Assembly (NCBI RefSeq): GCF_022829725.1
Contig: NZ_JAKSYG010000240.1
Location: forward strand, 62,001 to 126,000
Reading direction: 5' to 3'
DNA from: Methylobacterium sp. E-005
GTDB taxonomy: Bacteria; Pseudomonadota; Alphaproteobacteria; Rhizobiales; Beijerinckiaceae
DNA length: 64,000 nt
Part shown: in pieces, positions 37,195-46,603 of the stretch
Layout: each line of letters begins with the position of its first letter
How positions within the stretch are numbered: the first letter of the stretch is position 1
Made by a program: the position numbers and the translations under genes
The notes under the pieces: model-generated
The model's input: the letters and a program-made list of their open reading frames with translations, nothing else
Databases searched by the model: none
Told to the model about the DNA's origin: nothing

Positions 37195-38517
37195 ATGGAC
37201 ACCGAAATCGACCTGTGGTTCGCCGCGAGCATCGTGGTGATCTCGCTTCTGCTCTCGGCCTTCTTCGCGGGGGCCGAGACCGCGTTCACGGCCGCCTCCC
37301 GGGCGCGGATGCACACGCTGGAGCAGGCGGGGGACCCGCGGGCGGCAATCGTCAACCGCATCCTGGCGATCCGCGAGCGCTTCATCGGCGCCATGCTGAT
37401 CGGCTACAACATCGTGGCGATCGGCGCCTCGGCCTTTACCACCAGCGTGCTGACCGCCCTGTTCGGCAAGAGCGGCGTGATCTACGCGACCGTCGGCATG
37501 TCGGTGCTGGTCATCGTCTTCGCCGAGGTGCTGCCGAAGACGCTCGCCATCTCGAAGCCCGACCAGACCGCACTCGTCACCGCGCGTCCCGTCGCCTTCG
37601 CGGTCGCCATCATGGGACCGCTGGCAATCGCCATCGAGCAGCTGGTGCGGCTGATGCTGAAGCCGTTCGGCGTGACCATCGGCGAGCACCAGTCGATCCT
37701 CACCGCCGCCGAGGAATTGCGCGGGCAGGTGGCGCTGATGCACCGCGAGGGCGGGGTCGCCAAGGCCGAGCGCGACATGCTCGGTGGCCTCCTCGACCTG
37801 TCGGAGCTGACCGTCTCCGACGTGATGGTCCACCGCACCAAGATGCGGGCGATCGACGCCGACCAATCCTCCGAGGACATCGTGCGGGCGGTCCTGTCCT
37901 CGCCCTACACGCGGATGCCCCTGTGGCGCGGCACGCCCGAGAACATCATCGGCGTCCTCCACGCCAAGGACCTGCTGCGGGCGCTCGACGCCGCGGGGGG
38001 TGACGCCTCGGGGCTGAAGGTCGAGGCGCTGGCGCTGGAGACGTGGTTCGTGCCGGGCACGACCTCGCTGCGCGCCCAGCTCAAGGCGTTCCTGACCAAG
38101 AAGACCCACTTCGCCCTGGTGGTCGACGAGTACGGCGAGGTGATGGGGCTGGTGACCCTGGAGGACATCCTGGAGGAAATCGTCGGCGAGATCGCCGACG
38201 AGCACGACGTCACGGTCTCCGGGGTGCGGCCGCAGGGGGACGGCTCGGTCAATGTCGATGGCGGCGTGCCGATCCGCGACCTCAACCGGGCGATGGACTG
38301 GAACCTGCCCGACGAGGAGGCCACCACGATCGCGGGCCTCGTGATCCACGAGGCCCGGACCATCCCCGACCAGGGCACGGCCTTCAACTTTCACGGGTTC
38401 CGCTTCCAGGTGATCCGGAAGGCCAAGAACCGGATCACGACGCTGCGGATCACGCCGCTGACGGCGACCGGGGTGCAGGCGAGCGCGCTGCCGGAGGCGC
38501 AGCGCGGCGGGGAGTGA
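37195..38517 (+). CDS. CNNM / CorC-type hemolysin-family membrane protein
   Basis: 440 residues in three parts. The CNNM/DUF21 transmembrane domain is about 1-190 (four helices; FFAGAETAFTAASRARM). A CBS-domain pair lies about 205-325 (VMVHRTKMRAIDADQSSED, VDEYGEVMGLVTLEDILEEI). The CorC_HlyC domain is about 350-432. Relatives act in Mg/Co efflux or tolerance; earlier 'hemolysin' names are historical. It is a single-gene unit 60 bp after the unknown exported protein. Confidence 0.92.
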   Translation: MDTEIDLWFAASIVVISLLLSAFFAGAETAFTAASRARMHTLEQAGDPRAAIVNRILAIRERFIGAMLIGYNIVAIGASAFTTSVLTALFGKSGVIYATVGMSVLVIVFAEVLPKTLAISKPDQTALVTARPVAFAVAIMGPLAIAIEQLVRLMLKPFGVTIGEHQSILTAAEELRGQVALMHREGGVAKAERDMLGGLLDLSELTVSDVMVHRTKMRAIDADQSSEDIVRAVLSSPYTRMPLWRGTPENIIGVLHAKDLLRALDAAGGDASGLKVEALALETWFVPGTTSLRAQLKAFLTKKTHFALVVDEYGEVMGLVTLEDILEEIVGEIADEHDVTVSGVRPQGDGSVNVDGGVPIRDLNRAMDWNLPDEEATTIAGLVIHEARTIPDQGTAFNFHGFRFQVIRKAKNRITTLRITPLTATGVQASALPEAQRGGE

Positions 38518-38733
38518 GCGCGCGGTTTGGGATCGGCGGGGGCGCCTATGCCACGCGCCCTTTCCCGGGCGCATGGCACGAAAGCGGAATGCGAACCGGG
38601 AGCCGGCGCAAGAATCGCCGCGACAGCGGCACCAGCTGGTCAAGATGGCCGCCTCGCGACGTTTGGCCCCGGTTCCCGGATCACCTGCCACGTTCGTTTC
38701 AGGCGTCCGGAAAAAGGTCGGTGCCGGACCGGC

Positions 38734-40122
38734 TCACCCCGGCATCGCCTCCAGCCCCTCCGCGCGGATCCAGTCGCGGGTCCGGTCCAGCGCCCGGCCG
38801 AGCCGGTCGAACAGGGCGTCGATCTCGTCCGGTGTGATGATCAGCGGCGGGCAGACGGCGACGCGATCGCCGGCCAGCGCGCGCACGATCAGTCCCTCAC
38901 CTTGCGCGAAGGCGACGCAGCGGGCGGCCACGCCCTTCTTCGGGTCGTATTGCCGCTTGCTCGCCTTGTCGGCGACGATCTCCAGCCCGCCAATCAGCCC
39001 GATGCCGTTGGCCTCGCCCACAATGTCGTGCTCGGTGAGCGTCGCGAGCCGGCGCTGGAAATGCGGCGCCTTCTCAGCCGCGCCCTCGATGACCCTGTCG
39101 CGCCGGTAGATCTCGATCGCCTTCAGCGCCACCGCGGCGGCCACGGGATGCCCCGAATAGGTCGTGCCGTGGCCGAAGGTACCGAGCTTCTCGCTCTGGC
39201 TGATCAGGACCTGATAGAGCGGTTCGTCGATGCTGACGCCGCCGAGCGGCATATAGGCGGAGGTCAGCGCCTTGGCGAAGGAGATCGAGTCCGGCCGGAC
39301 GCCGAGCGCCTCGCTGCCGAACCACGTGCCGCACCGGCCGAAGCCGCAGATCACCTCGTCGGCGATGAAACGCACGTCGTATTTCGCCAGCACGGCCTGG
39401 ATCGCCGCGAAGTAACCGCGCGGCGGCACGATCGCCCCGCCCGCGCCCATCACCGGCTCGGCGATGAAGGCCGCCACCGTCTCGGGGCCCTCGCGCAGGA
39501 TCGTCTCCTCCAGCTCGGCGGCGAGCCGGGCCGAATAGGCCTCCTCGCTCTCGCCTGCTTCAGCGCCCCGATAGTGGTGGGCGGCGGAGACGTGCAGGAA
39601 GCCCGGCAGCGGCAGGTCCCAATCGGCGTGGTTCGCCGTCAGCCCGGTCATCGAGGCGCTCGCCACCGTGACCCCGTGATAGCCCTTCTGCCGGGCGATG
39701 ATCTTTTTCTTACGCGGCCGGCCGAGCGCGTTGTTGTAGTACCATGTCAGCTTGACCTGGGTGTCGTTGGCCTCTGACCCCGAGGACGTAAAAAAAATCT
39801 TCGAGGTCGGGACCGGCATCAGCTCCTTGAGCGTCTCGGCGAGCTCGATCCCCGGATCGTGGCTGCGGCCCGAGAACAGGTGGGTGAAGGGCAGGCGCGC
39901 CATCTGCGTCTGAGCCGCCTCGACGAGTTCGGTGTTCGAGTAGCCGAGCGCCGTACACCACAGGCCCGACATGCCCTCGATATAGGCGCGCCCCTCCGTG
40001 TCGTAGACATGGACGCCCTGGCCGCGCTCCAGGACCAGCGGGCCCGTCTGTCGGTGCGTCGACAGGTTGGTGTAGGGGTGGAGCAGGGTTTCGACGTCGC
40101 GGGTCGCGAGATTCGAGAGCAT
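38734..40122 (-). CDS. Class III (omega) aminotransferase
   Basis: 462 residues, PLP-dependent fold type I. Visible are SGSEANDTQVKLTWYYNNAL (PLP phosphate region), the FIADEVICGFGRCG acidic motif and SFAKALTSAYMPLGG with the Schiff-base Lys near 283. This matches omega-amino acid:pyruvate and putrescine/beta-alanine transaminase subgroups; the substrate cannot be fixed. No pathway partners are adjacent. Confidence 0.9.
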   Translation of the reverse strand: MLSNLATRDVETLLHPYTNLSTHRQTGPLVLERGQGVHVYDTEGRAYIEGMSGLWCTALGYSNTELVEAAQTQMARLPFTHLFSGRSHDPGIELAETLKELMPVPTSKIFFTSSGSEANDTQVKLTWYYNNALGRPRKKKIIARQKGYHGVTVASASMTGLTANHADWDLPLPGFLHVSAAHHYRGAEAGESEEAYSARLAAELEETILREGPETVAAFIAEPVMGAGGAIVPPRGYFAAIQAVLAKYDVRFIADEVICGFGRCGTWFGSEALGVRPDSISFAKALTSAYMPLGGVSIDEPLYQVLISQSEKLGTFGHGTTYSGHPVAAAVALKAIEIYRRDRVIEGAAEKAPHFQRRLATLTEHDIVGEANGIGLIGGLEIVADKASKRQYDPKKGVAARCVAFAQGEGLIVRALAGDRVAVCPPLIITPDEIDALFDRLGRALDRTRDWIRAEGLEAMPG

Positions 40123-40242
40123 CGGCGGCAGGTCCTCGTGCCGAGGGGATCCGCCACACTACCGACCCGATGCACCGGCAGGTAGCCCGGCGGACCCGCC
40201 TCCGGCCGTTGTCGGATGCATGCCGGACGCGCTGTACGCCCC

Positions 40243-40776
40243 ATGCTCGAACCCGAAACCTTCGTCGCCCAGCCCGCCCCCGGCCGCGCCTGCGGCGCCT
40301 GCACGCTCTGCTGCAAGGTCTACGACGTGCCGGCAGTCGAGAGCGTGGCCGGCCAATGGTGCCGGCACACCAAGGCCGGGCAGGGCTGCGCCATCCACGC
40401 CACCCGCCCCGACCATTGCCGCGCCTTCCACTGCCTCTGGATGACGGAGAGCTGGCTTGGGCCGGAATGGAAACCCGATCGCGCCAAGATGGTGCTGGCT
40501 TTGGATCCGCTCACCCGCAACATGAACGTGCAGGTCGATCCCGGGCAGGCGAATGCGTGGCGGCGCGAGCCCTATTACGGGCAGCTCAAGCGATGGGCCG
40601 CAGCCTCGGTGCCGCTGCGCCGGCACGTGCTGGTCCACGTGAACAAGACCACCACCGTCGTCCTGCCGGACCGTGACGTCAGCCTCGGGGTGGTCTCGGC
40701 CCAGGAGCGCATCGTCTCGCGGGAGCGGATGACGCCGCAGGGGCCGAGCTTCGACGTGGAGAAGGTGCCGGCCTGA
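40243..40776 (+). CDS. YkgJ-type Cys-rich (CxxCxxCC) protein
   Basis: 177 residues. The N-terminal CGACTLCC motif (Cys17, 20, 23, 24) with later Cys (WCRHTKAGQGCAIHATRP, HCRAFHC) is the CxxCxxCC zinc/iron-chelating domain of the YkgJ family. The C-terminal half has no known domain (VLVHVNKTTTVVLPDRDV). The function is uncertain. The ATG at 40243 was chosen because the family begins with a few residues before the Cys motif; an ATG at 40216 is possible. Confidence 0.82.
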   Translation: MLEPETFVAQPAPGRACGACTLCCKVYDVPAVESVAGQWCRHTKAGQGCAIHATRPDHCRAFHCLWMTESWLGPEWKPDRAKMVLALDPLTRNMNVQVDPGQANAWRREPYYGQLKRWAAASVPLRRHVLVHVNKTTTVVLPDRDVSLGVVSAQERIVSRERMTPQGPSFDVEKVPA

Positions 40777-40790
40777 GCGGGCAACCGCGT

Positions 40791-41051
40791 TCAACGATCC
40801 GCGCCGGCAGCGCGCCGCATCACGGGGGATTCGACCACCAGGAAGGTCATCTGGAACAGGATGAGACCCGTATCGTCGGTCACCTCGATGCGCCAATCCT
40901 CGCCGAGGGCGATCCGGTGCGCGTCGTGCTTCAGGATGTCGCCGGCGATCCGAATGGCTTCGAGCCGGGCGGCCTGAGTGTCGGGCAGCTCAGTCCCTTC
41001 CGTATCCAGCACGGAACAGCCGTCGTGGACATGGAAGTGGAAGCGCGGCAT
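40791..41051 (-). CDS. DUF6894 family small protein
   Basis: 86 residues: MPRFHFHVHDGCSVLDTEG followed by AARLEAIRIAGDILKHD, typical of DUF6894, which is expanded to many copies in Methylobacterium and Bradyrhizobium genomes. No function is known. It converges with the CxxCxxCC gene with a 14-bp gap. Confidence 0.82.
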   Translation of the reverse strand: MPRFHFHVHDGCSVLDTEGTELPDTQAARLEAIRIAGDILKHDAHRIALGEDWRIEVTDDTGLILFQMTFLVVESPVMRRAAGADR

Positions 41052-41380
41052 CGACGTAGCCTAATAACCTCCAGGCGGGGGTACGGCCAACCCTCACTCG
41101 CAGCCGCGCCGATCGCCATTGCTGCACTTGGCACACCTTTATACAATATCGGTAGCCATAACTATGACCCACATCAGAGTCGCGTCGGATTGCGTTACGA
41201 TCGGGCGCGGCTCCAGGCCGCTGTCGCGACGCACCCGCTCGCGCCAGCGGTGTCCGCGTCTGCAGAGAGCGCTCTCGATCGGAAGACCCAATCGGTTGCG
41301 ACGCGCGGCCCCGACGCCGATGCGGTCACAGGTGGCGTGCGCATCTTGCGAAGCGGGCCGGCTTGCCCGATGGATCGTGC

Positions 41381-41872
41381 ATGACGACGGTGCATGACTT
41401 CACTGTTACCGCTGCCGACGGGACGCCCTACGCGCTCGCCCAGCATCGCGGCCAAGTGCTGCTGATCGTGAACACGGCCTCGCGTTGCGGCTTCACCCCG
41501 CAATACGAGGGGCTGGAAGCGCTCTGGCGGCGGTACCGGGTTGCGGGCCTGACGGTTCTGGGCTTTCCCTGCAATCAGTTCGCCGCGCAGGAGCCCGGCG
41601 ACGCCGCCGAGATCGCCCGCTTCTGCACCCTGAAATACGAGGTGAGCTTCCCCGTCCTGGCGAAGGTCGCGGTGAACGGACCGGGGGCCGAACCGCTGTA
41701 CGATTATCTCACACATGCCCGGCGCGGGCTGTTCGGTACCCGGGCGGTGAAGTGGAACTTCGCGAAGTTCCTCGTAGGGCGCGATGGCCGGGTCATCGCC
41801 CGCTACGCCCCCAGGACAAAGCCAGCCGCCCTGGAGGCGGAGATTCAGGCGGCGCTCGCCGCGGCGCCGTGA
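41381..41872 (+). CDS. Glutathione peroxidase family protein
   Basis: 163 residues, thioredoxin-fold GPx of the Cys type. The active residues are Cys near 36 in NTASRCGFT, Gln in GFPCNQFAAQE and Trp in VKWNFAKFLVGRDG. It reduces peroxides with glutathione or thioredoxin. The ATG at 41381 fits the family start (MTTVHDFTVTAADG); upstream in-frame codons do not. Confidence 0.94.
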   Translation: MTTVHDFTVTAADGTPYALAQHRGQVLLIVNTASRCGFTPQYEGLEALWRRYRVAGLTVLGFPCNQFAAQEPGDAAEIARFCTLKYEVSFPVLAKVAVNGPGAEPLYDYLTHARRGLFGTRAVKWNFAKFLVGRDGRVIARYAPRTKPAALEAEIQAALAAAP

Positions 41873-41891
41873 GGCGCGTCCCGCGCGATGC

Positions 41892-42200
41892 TCAACCCTC
41901 GTACCCGGCGGCCACGCCCACGCGCCTGTCACCGGCGCCGCAGGCCCGCAGGACGGTCCGCAGGGACGCCAGCGGAAAGGGACGAACCGCCTCACGTAGA
42001 ATCCCGGCGAAGAACCGGATTTCCGCAATCTTCCGCAGTGTCGAACCCGAAGCGCCCCCGGTCGAAGCTCGATCTTCGAGGTCGCGCAGGGCGTCGAAGA
42101 GTGCATAGCGGTCAGGCCTGTCGCCGAACGACTGTACACGCGCGGCGAGCGCGGCCATCTCACCCTCGAAGCTGCACGGCACGGACTGAGCGGCACACAT
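41892..42200 (-). CDS. Hypothetical protein
   Basis: 102 residues. It contains a helical stretch MAALAARVQSFGDRPDRYALFDAL and IRFFAGILREAVRPFPLASL. The start context is weak. Its codon bias is plausible but it could be a chance frame; no family is recognised. It converges with the glutathione peroxidase. Confidence 0.4.
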   Translation of the reverse strand: MCAAQSVPCSFEGEMAALAARVQSFGDRPDRYALFDALRDLEDRASTGGASGSTLRKIAEIRFFAGILREAVRPFPLASLRTVLRACGAGDRRVGVAAGYEG

Positions 42201-42338
42201 GGTCGACCCGAATGCAACGGGAAACGACCTTAGAACAGTCTTCGGACCGAGTCAGCCGGCAGCCCGCGGCCCGCGCGGCAAGTTTCGGATTGTTGCGCCC
42301 TTGCATCGGCCGGGATGCACCGACCGGGACCTGTCCCA

Positions 42339-43130
42339 TCAGCGACGGGCTCCGACGAAGTCGGCAGCAGCCTCGAACTCGGCGCGGCGGGCCTCATGGC
42401 GCGCCTCCGCCTCGGTGTCGCGGCCCCAGACCTCGGCCTGATAGGTCTCGTCGACATGAGCGGCGGCCCAGGCCTCCGCCGGTGTGAGACGCCCCTCAAG
42501 GACCGCCAGCGCGATCAGCAGGGACCCGGTAAGCGTCGTCAGCGTGTGCAGTCCGGCGAGGCGGAACGGGTCGGTCACCGTCTCCACCGCGGCGGAGAGC
42601 GCCCGCACCGTGTCGGCCGGCTGGGTGACGTGCATCACGCCCTCACTCAGGATCACCCGGACACCGAACCTCTCCCGCGCCCAATCGAGTATCGGGTCCC
42701 AGGCTGCGGCCTGGGCCGCGACCAGTCGCTCCGGATCCCCGGCCCGGTAGGCGACGAGGTCGGTGCCCGTATAGGCGCACAGGTCTGCGGTGACCGCGTC
42801 CAACCGCGGAGCGACGCCATCGATCGCCGTGTTGGCGAGCCGGGTCAGCGGCATCCGGGACGGGTCGATCTGCGGGTCCTGGGCCGCCCACTCGGCCGCG
42901 ACCGCCCCGGCCAGGGCGCGGGTGGGCAGGCGCAGGGGGTTGCGGGCCGGCGTGTTGGCCGGGCGGCCGTCCAGGGTCAGGCGGAAGCCGTCCGGATCCT
43001 CCGCGAAGCCGGCCTCCTTGTAGAACCTCCGGGGGAGGGCGGGCTTCGCGTGACCGCGGGCGGCCCGAACCGGATCAGGCGTCTCGTCGTCGCGCGGCTG
43101 GCCGAGCCAGTCTGTCGTCTCATCGCTCAT
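42339..43130 (-). CDS. ATP12-family chaperone for F1-ATPase assembly
   Basis: 263 residues. ATP12 proteins bind the F1 alpha subunit before assembly and occur in mitochondria and alphaproteobacteria. Signatures are RRFYKEAGFAEDPDGFRLTLDG near the N-terminus, PTRALAGAVAAEWAAQDPQI and DPILDWARERFGVRVILSEG. It sits next to a HAD phosphatase and the RluC-like gene on the same strand, an arrangement known in alphaproteobacteria. Confidence 0.92.
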   Translation of the reverse strand: MSDETTDWLGQPRDDETPDPVRAARGHAKPALPRRFYKEAGFAEDPDGFRLTLDGRPANTPARNPLRLPTRALAGAVAAEWAAQDPQIDPSRMPLTRLANTAIDGVAPRLDAVTADLCAYTGTDLVAYRAGDPERLVAAQAAAWDPILDWARERFGVRVILSEGVMHVTQPADTVRALSAAVETVTDPFRLAGLHTLTTLTGSLLIALAVLEGRLTPAEAWAAAHVDETYQAEVWGRDTEAEARHEARRAEFEAAADFVGARR

Positions 43131-43176
43131 GGGGGCGAGATAGGCCTTCCCGGGCCCGCGCGCGAGCCTCCCGGGC

Positions 43177-43851
43177 TCAGGGACGCGGCGCCGCGGCGGC
43201 GAGGAGCCGGGTCTCGAGGGCGCCAGCGCTCGGCATCACGGCGGCGGCCCCCGCGCTGATGAGCGCCTCGGGCGGGTGGTAGCCCCAGGCGACGCCGACG
43301 GACTCGGCGCCGGCCGCCACCCCCATGGCGATGTCGAAGGTGGTGTCGCCGACCATCACGGTGGCCTCGGGCGGGCATCCGGCCTCATCCATGGCCTGCT
43401 GGAGCATGGTCGGATCGGGCTTGGACGGCGCGTCGTCGGCGCTCTGGGTCGTCACGAACCAGTCGGTCCAACCGTGATGCGCGACCAGCCGGTCGACCCC
43501 GCGCCGCGACTTGCCGGTGGCCAGTCCGATCAGAACGTCGTCGCGCTCCCGCAGCCGGGCCAGCAGATCGGCCATGCCGGGGAAGAGCGGCTCCTCATAG
43601 GCAGGATCGAGTCGCAGCCGGTTGTAGGCCTGCTTGTAGCTTTCCGAGAGCTCCGCGATCGGCCCGTCGTCGCCGACGAGCCGGCGGAAGGCCTGCGGCA
43701 GCGAGAGGCCGACCACCGACAGGGCTTCCCGTCGCCCGGGGGCGGGCAGGCCGTTCTCCGCGAAGGCGAGTCCCTGTGCCGCCACGATGAGGTGCTGGCT
43801 GTCGACGAGGGTCCCGTCGACGTCGAAGACCACGAGCCTCATCGCCGCCAT
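43177..43851 (-). CDS. HAD-IA hydrolase, phosphoglycolate phosphatase-like
   Basis: 224 residues. HAD motifs I-IV: LVVFDVDGTLVDSQ (Asp9, Asp11), the Ser/Thr region of motif II in VLIGLATGKSRRG, the Lys in DDAPSKPDPTML and VMVGDTTFDIAMG. It has a C1-type helical cap. Physiological substrates may be phosphoglycolate or related phosphates. It ends 46 nt before the ATP12 gene start on the same strand, so both are likely cotranscribed. Confidence 0.9.
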   Translation of the reverse strand: MAAMRLVVFDVDGTLVDSQHLIVAAQGLAFAENGLPAPGRREALSVVGLSLPQAFRRLVGDDGPIAELSESYKQAYNRLRLDPAYEEPLFPGMADLLARLRERDDVLIGLATGKSRRGVDRLVAHHGWTDWFVTTQSADDAPSKPDPTMLQQAMDEAGCPPEATVMVGDTTFDIAMGVAAGAESVGVAWGYHPPEALISAGAAAVMPSAGALETRLLAAAAPRP

Positions 43852-43900
43852 CGGGCCGATGACAGATCGTCCGATCGGGATGGGGGCCTGTTGGAGCGCA

Positions 43901-44302
43901 TCACGGCTTCCGGCCCGGCTGCACCGGCTGTCCGGCGGGCTGTCCCGCCTGCCCGGGGACCTGTCCCGCCGACTGGCCCGATTGGCCGCGGGTCCGCTCG
44001 TAGCCGAGCCGGCAGCGGATCAGGAACCGCCGGCGCTTACCACCACGCAGCCCGCGCTGATGCGAGGCGCGGTTGCAGGCCGCGTAGGAACGGCGGCGGC
44101 GTTCGACCCGGGCGCTGGTGCCCTGCCGGGCCTGGGCGGGCCCCGCCTCGCCGGACGGCGCGACCGGATGCGGCATCGCAGTCTCGACCGGCCGGGTGCC
44201 GGTCGTCGGCAGCGCTGGCTTGGACGCCTCGCCCGGGGCCGCATGCGCGATCGGCCCGGCGAGGCACAGGGCGGCGAGGCAGGCCAGCATCGCAAGCTTC
44301 AT
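43901..44302 (-). CDS. Small exported basic protein, Gln/Gly/Pro-rich tail
   Basis: 133 residues with a signal peptide (MKLAMLACLAALCLAGPIAH). The mature part is strongly basic, with a Cys pair (SYAACNRASHQRG and FLIRCRLGYERT), and ends in a repetitive GQSGQSAGQVPGQAGQPAGQ tail. I see no catalytic fold. It may be an envelope-associated peptide; function unknown. It stands between the HAD gene and the RluC-like gene of an otherwise conserved cluster. Confidence 0.6.
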   Translation of the reverse strand: MKLAMLACLAALCLAGPIAHAAPGEASKPALPTTGTRPVETAMPHPVAPSGEAGPAQARQGTSARVERRRRSYAACNRASHQRGLRGGKRRRFLIRCRLGYERTRGQSGQSAGQVPGQAGQPAGQPVQPGRKP

Positions 44303-44546
44303 GCGTCAGGATCTCAAGCCGGGAAACGGGGCCGCGACGGATCGGCGGCGCGGGCAGCATATGAGGCGGCGCCTCCGCTTGCCAAGACCTCGCCAAGACT
44401 CACCGTGCCGACATTCCCCGTGCCAAGACGGGGTAAGATCGGGGACAAGACATGAGACCCCGGGCGACATCCGGATCGTGATCCGCGTTTCACCGGAGAT
44501 CGGACCGGGCTCGAACGAAGGCAGGCGGTGAGATGCTGGTTCCGCG

Positions 44547-45260
44547 ATGAATCTTCTGCTGCTTCCAGGCTTCATGACGGACCGCGATCTGTGGTCCGAT
44601 CTCGCCGACGCTCTCGTGCAGGTCGGGCCGATCACGTACGGCGATCCGAGCCGGGACGCCACGATCAACGCCATGGCTGACCGGGCCATCGCGCAGGCGC
44701 CGGACCGATTCGCCCTGGTGGGCTTTTCCATGGGCGGCTACGTGGCCCGGGAGATCGCCCGGCGCATGCCGGATCGAGTCCGCGCCCTCGTGCTCATCGC
44801 CACCTCGGCCCGGTCCGACACGCCCGCCCAGGCGCAGCGGAAGGTCGCCGCGGTCGCCCATGTCCGCCATCGGGGTTTCGCCGGGCTCAGCCGGGGCGCG
44901 ATCCTGCAGTCGGTGCATCCAGCACGGGTGGGCGATGCCGCCCTGCTTGCCCGCATCCGGGCGATGGGCGACCGGCTCGGCGGCGCGGTGTTCCTGCGTC
45001 AGGCGGAACAGGCCCGCGAATCCGACCTGGCCCACCTCGACGCGATCGCCTGCCCGACCCTCGTGGTCGCGGCCGAACAGGACGCCCTACGCAGCCTCGA
45101 CGAGGCGCGCGAGCTTCAGGCTGGTATTCCCGGCGCGACCCTGACGGTGATCGACGGGTCGGGGCATATGCTGCCGCTGGAAGCCCCCGACGCCCTGACG
45201 GCGGCGATCGTACCCTGGCTTCGCGCTCAGGCCTCGGGCGCCTCGACGATCGGGTCGTAG
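44547..45260 (+). CDS. Alpha/beta-fold hydrolase
   Basis: 237 residues of the alpha/beta-hydrolase-1 fold: LLLPGFMTDRDLWSDL for the oxyanion region, nucleophile elbow GFSMGGYVA (Ser near 60), CPTLVVAAEQDAL and DGSGHMLPLEAPDAL with the catalytic Asp and His. The substrate is unknown. It overlaps the RluC-like gene by 34 bp tail to tail. Confidence 0.88.
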   Translation: MNLLLLPGFMTDRDLWSDLADALVQVGPITYGDPSRDATINAMADRAIAQAPDRFALVGFSMGGYVAREIARRMPDRVRALVLIATSARSDTPAQAQRKVAAVAHVRHRGFAGLSRGAILQSVHPARVGDAALLARIRAMGDRLGGAVFLRQAEQARESDLAHLDAIACPTLVVAAEQDALRSLDEARELQAGIPGATLTVIDGSGHMLPLEAPDALTAAIVPWLRAQASGASTIGS

Positions 45261-46603
45261 CGGGCGGCGTCGAAACCCAGCAGGTTCCAGCTCTGGGCCA
45301 TGTGGGGCGGCAGCGGGGCGCTGACATCCACGGGCTTGCCGGTGCGCGGGTGCGGGATCACGATCCGCCGGGCGAGCAGGTGGAGCCGGTTCTGGATGCC
45401 GCCCGGCAGCTCCCAGTTCTCGACCGAGAAGTATTTCGGGTCGCCGACGATCGGGTGTCCGATATGGGCCGCGTGGGCGCGCAGCTGGTGGGTGCGGCCC
45501 GTGACCGGCTTGAACGACAGCCAGGACAGCTTCTGGGCCGCCTGATCGACCATCGCGTAGTAGGTCAGCGCGTGACTCGCGCCCTCGTCGCCGTGCTTGG
45601 CCACCCGCATCCGCGCATCGGCGTCGGTCGGCTCCTCCTTGGCGAGGTAGGTCGAGACCCGCCCCTGGCGGACCCGCGGCACGCCGGCGGTGAGCGCCCA
45701 GTAGATTTTCCGCGCGGCGCGCGAGCGAAAACTCTTGGCGAGCGTCGCGGCGGCGAGCCGGGTCTTGGCGACGATCAGGCAGCCGGCCGTGTCCTTGTCG
45801 AGCCGGTGGACGAGGCGGGGCTTCTGCCCGTCCGGCCCGGTGAGCGCCGCGAGCAGCCCATCCACGTGACGGACCGTCCCCGATCCGCCCTGGACCGCGA
45901 GGCCGAAGGGCTTGTTGAGGATCATCATGTCGGCATCCTCGTAGAGGATCAGCGACCGGATGAATTCGGCGTCGTCCTGCTCGCGCAGGGGGTTGCGCGG
46001 GCGCTCCGAGGGTTGGTCGAGGCGCAGCGGCGGCACGCGCACGCTCATGCCCGGCTCCAGCCGGTCGTTGGGCTTGGCGCGCTTGCCGTCGACGCGCAAT
46101 TCGCCCTTGCGGACAATGCTCTGCACCCGGGTGAAGGGCAGCAGTGGGAACCGGGCGGTGAGGAACCGGTCGATGCGCATGCCGGCCTCGTCCGGCTCGA
46201 CCGTCAGAGTCTGCACCCCGGAGGCGAGGGTCGCGGAGGCGGCGGCCCGCTGCTCGCGCCGGGTCGGGCCGGGGGCGGGCGCCTCCGGACGCCGCGCCGC
46301 GGGATTCGACCGCGGCGGGGTCGTCTCAGTGTCGCGTGGCGCAGCCGCGGCGCGGCGGACCGGCGCCTTGCCGGACTTCGAAGGCCCAGCCGGTGCGGCC
46401 GCGGTGGAACTCGCGATGCCCCACGGATCGCGCGCGCCGGCATCGTCGCCACGGTTGCGTGCGGCGCGCTCGGCCGCGTCCCGGGCACTGGTGCGTGGGC
46501 CCGTACCGGCCCGGCCGGACGCCGCCGATCGTCCGGCCGGAAATTTACCCGTCGGTGGCTTTCGCCCTTTCGGGCCGCCGCGATTGGGAGGTCGTGTCGT
46601 CAT
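45227..46603 (-). CDS. RluA/RluC-family rRNA pseudouridine synthase
   Basis: 458 residues from the ATG at 46603. A ~135-residue low-complexity, basic, Pro/Gly/Arg-rich N-terminal extension is followed by an S4 RNA-binding domain (about 141-200: MRIDRFLTARFPLLPFTRVQ) and the catalytic domain with HRLDKDTAGCL (catalytic Asp near 266). RluC isomerises uridines in 23S rRNA (known in E. coli at 955, 2504 and 2580). The extension has no counterpart in E. coli RluC and may aid RNA binding. An in-frame start at 46771 would extend it further, which seems unlikely. Confidence 0.88.
   Translation of the reverse strand: MTTRPPNRGGPKGRKPPTGKFPAGRSAASGRAGTGPRTSARDAAERAARNRGDDAGARDPWGIASSTAAAPAGPSKSGKAPVRRAAAAPRDTETTPPRSNPAARRPEAPAPGPTRREQRAAASATLASGVQTLTVEPDEAGMRIDRFLTARFPLLPFTRVQSIVRKGELRVDGKRAKPNDRLEPGMSVRVPPLRLDQPSERPRNPLREQDDAEFIRSLILYEDADMMILNKPFGLAVQGGSGTVRHVDGLLAALTGPDGQKPRLVHRLDKDTAGCLIVAKTRLAAATLAKSFRSRAARKIYWALTAGVPRVRQGRVSTYLAKEEPTDADARMRVAKHGDEGASHALTYYAMVDQAAQKLSWLSFKPVTGRTHQLRAHAAHIGHPIVGDPKYFSVENWELPGGIQNRLHLLARRIVIPHPRTGKPVDVSAPLPPHMAQSWNLLGFDAARYDPIVEAPEA

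Noticed and set aside
35551-38691. A 1046-codon minus-strand frame opposite the CNNM protein and the exported unknown
   Set aside because: Antisense to genes with clear domains; low-complexity His/Arg/Asp-rich translation.
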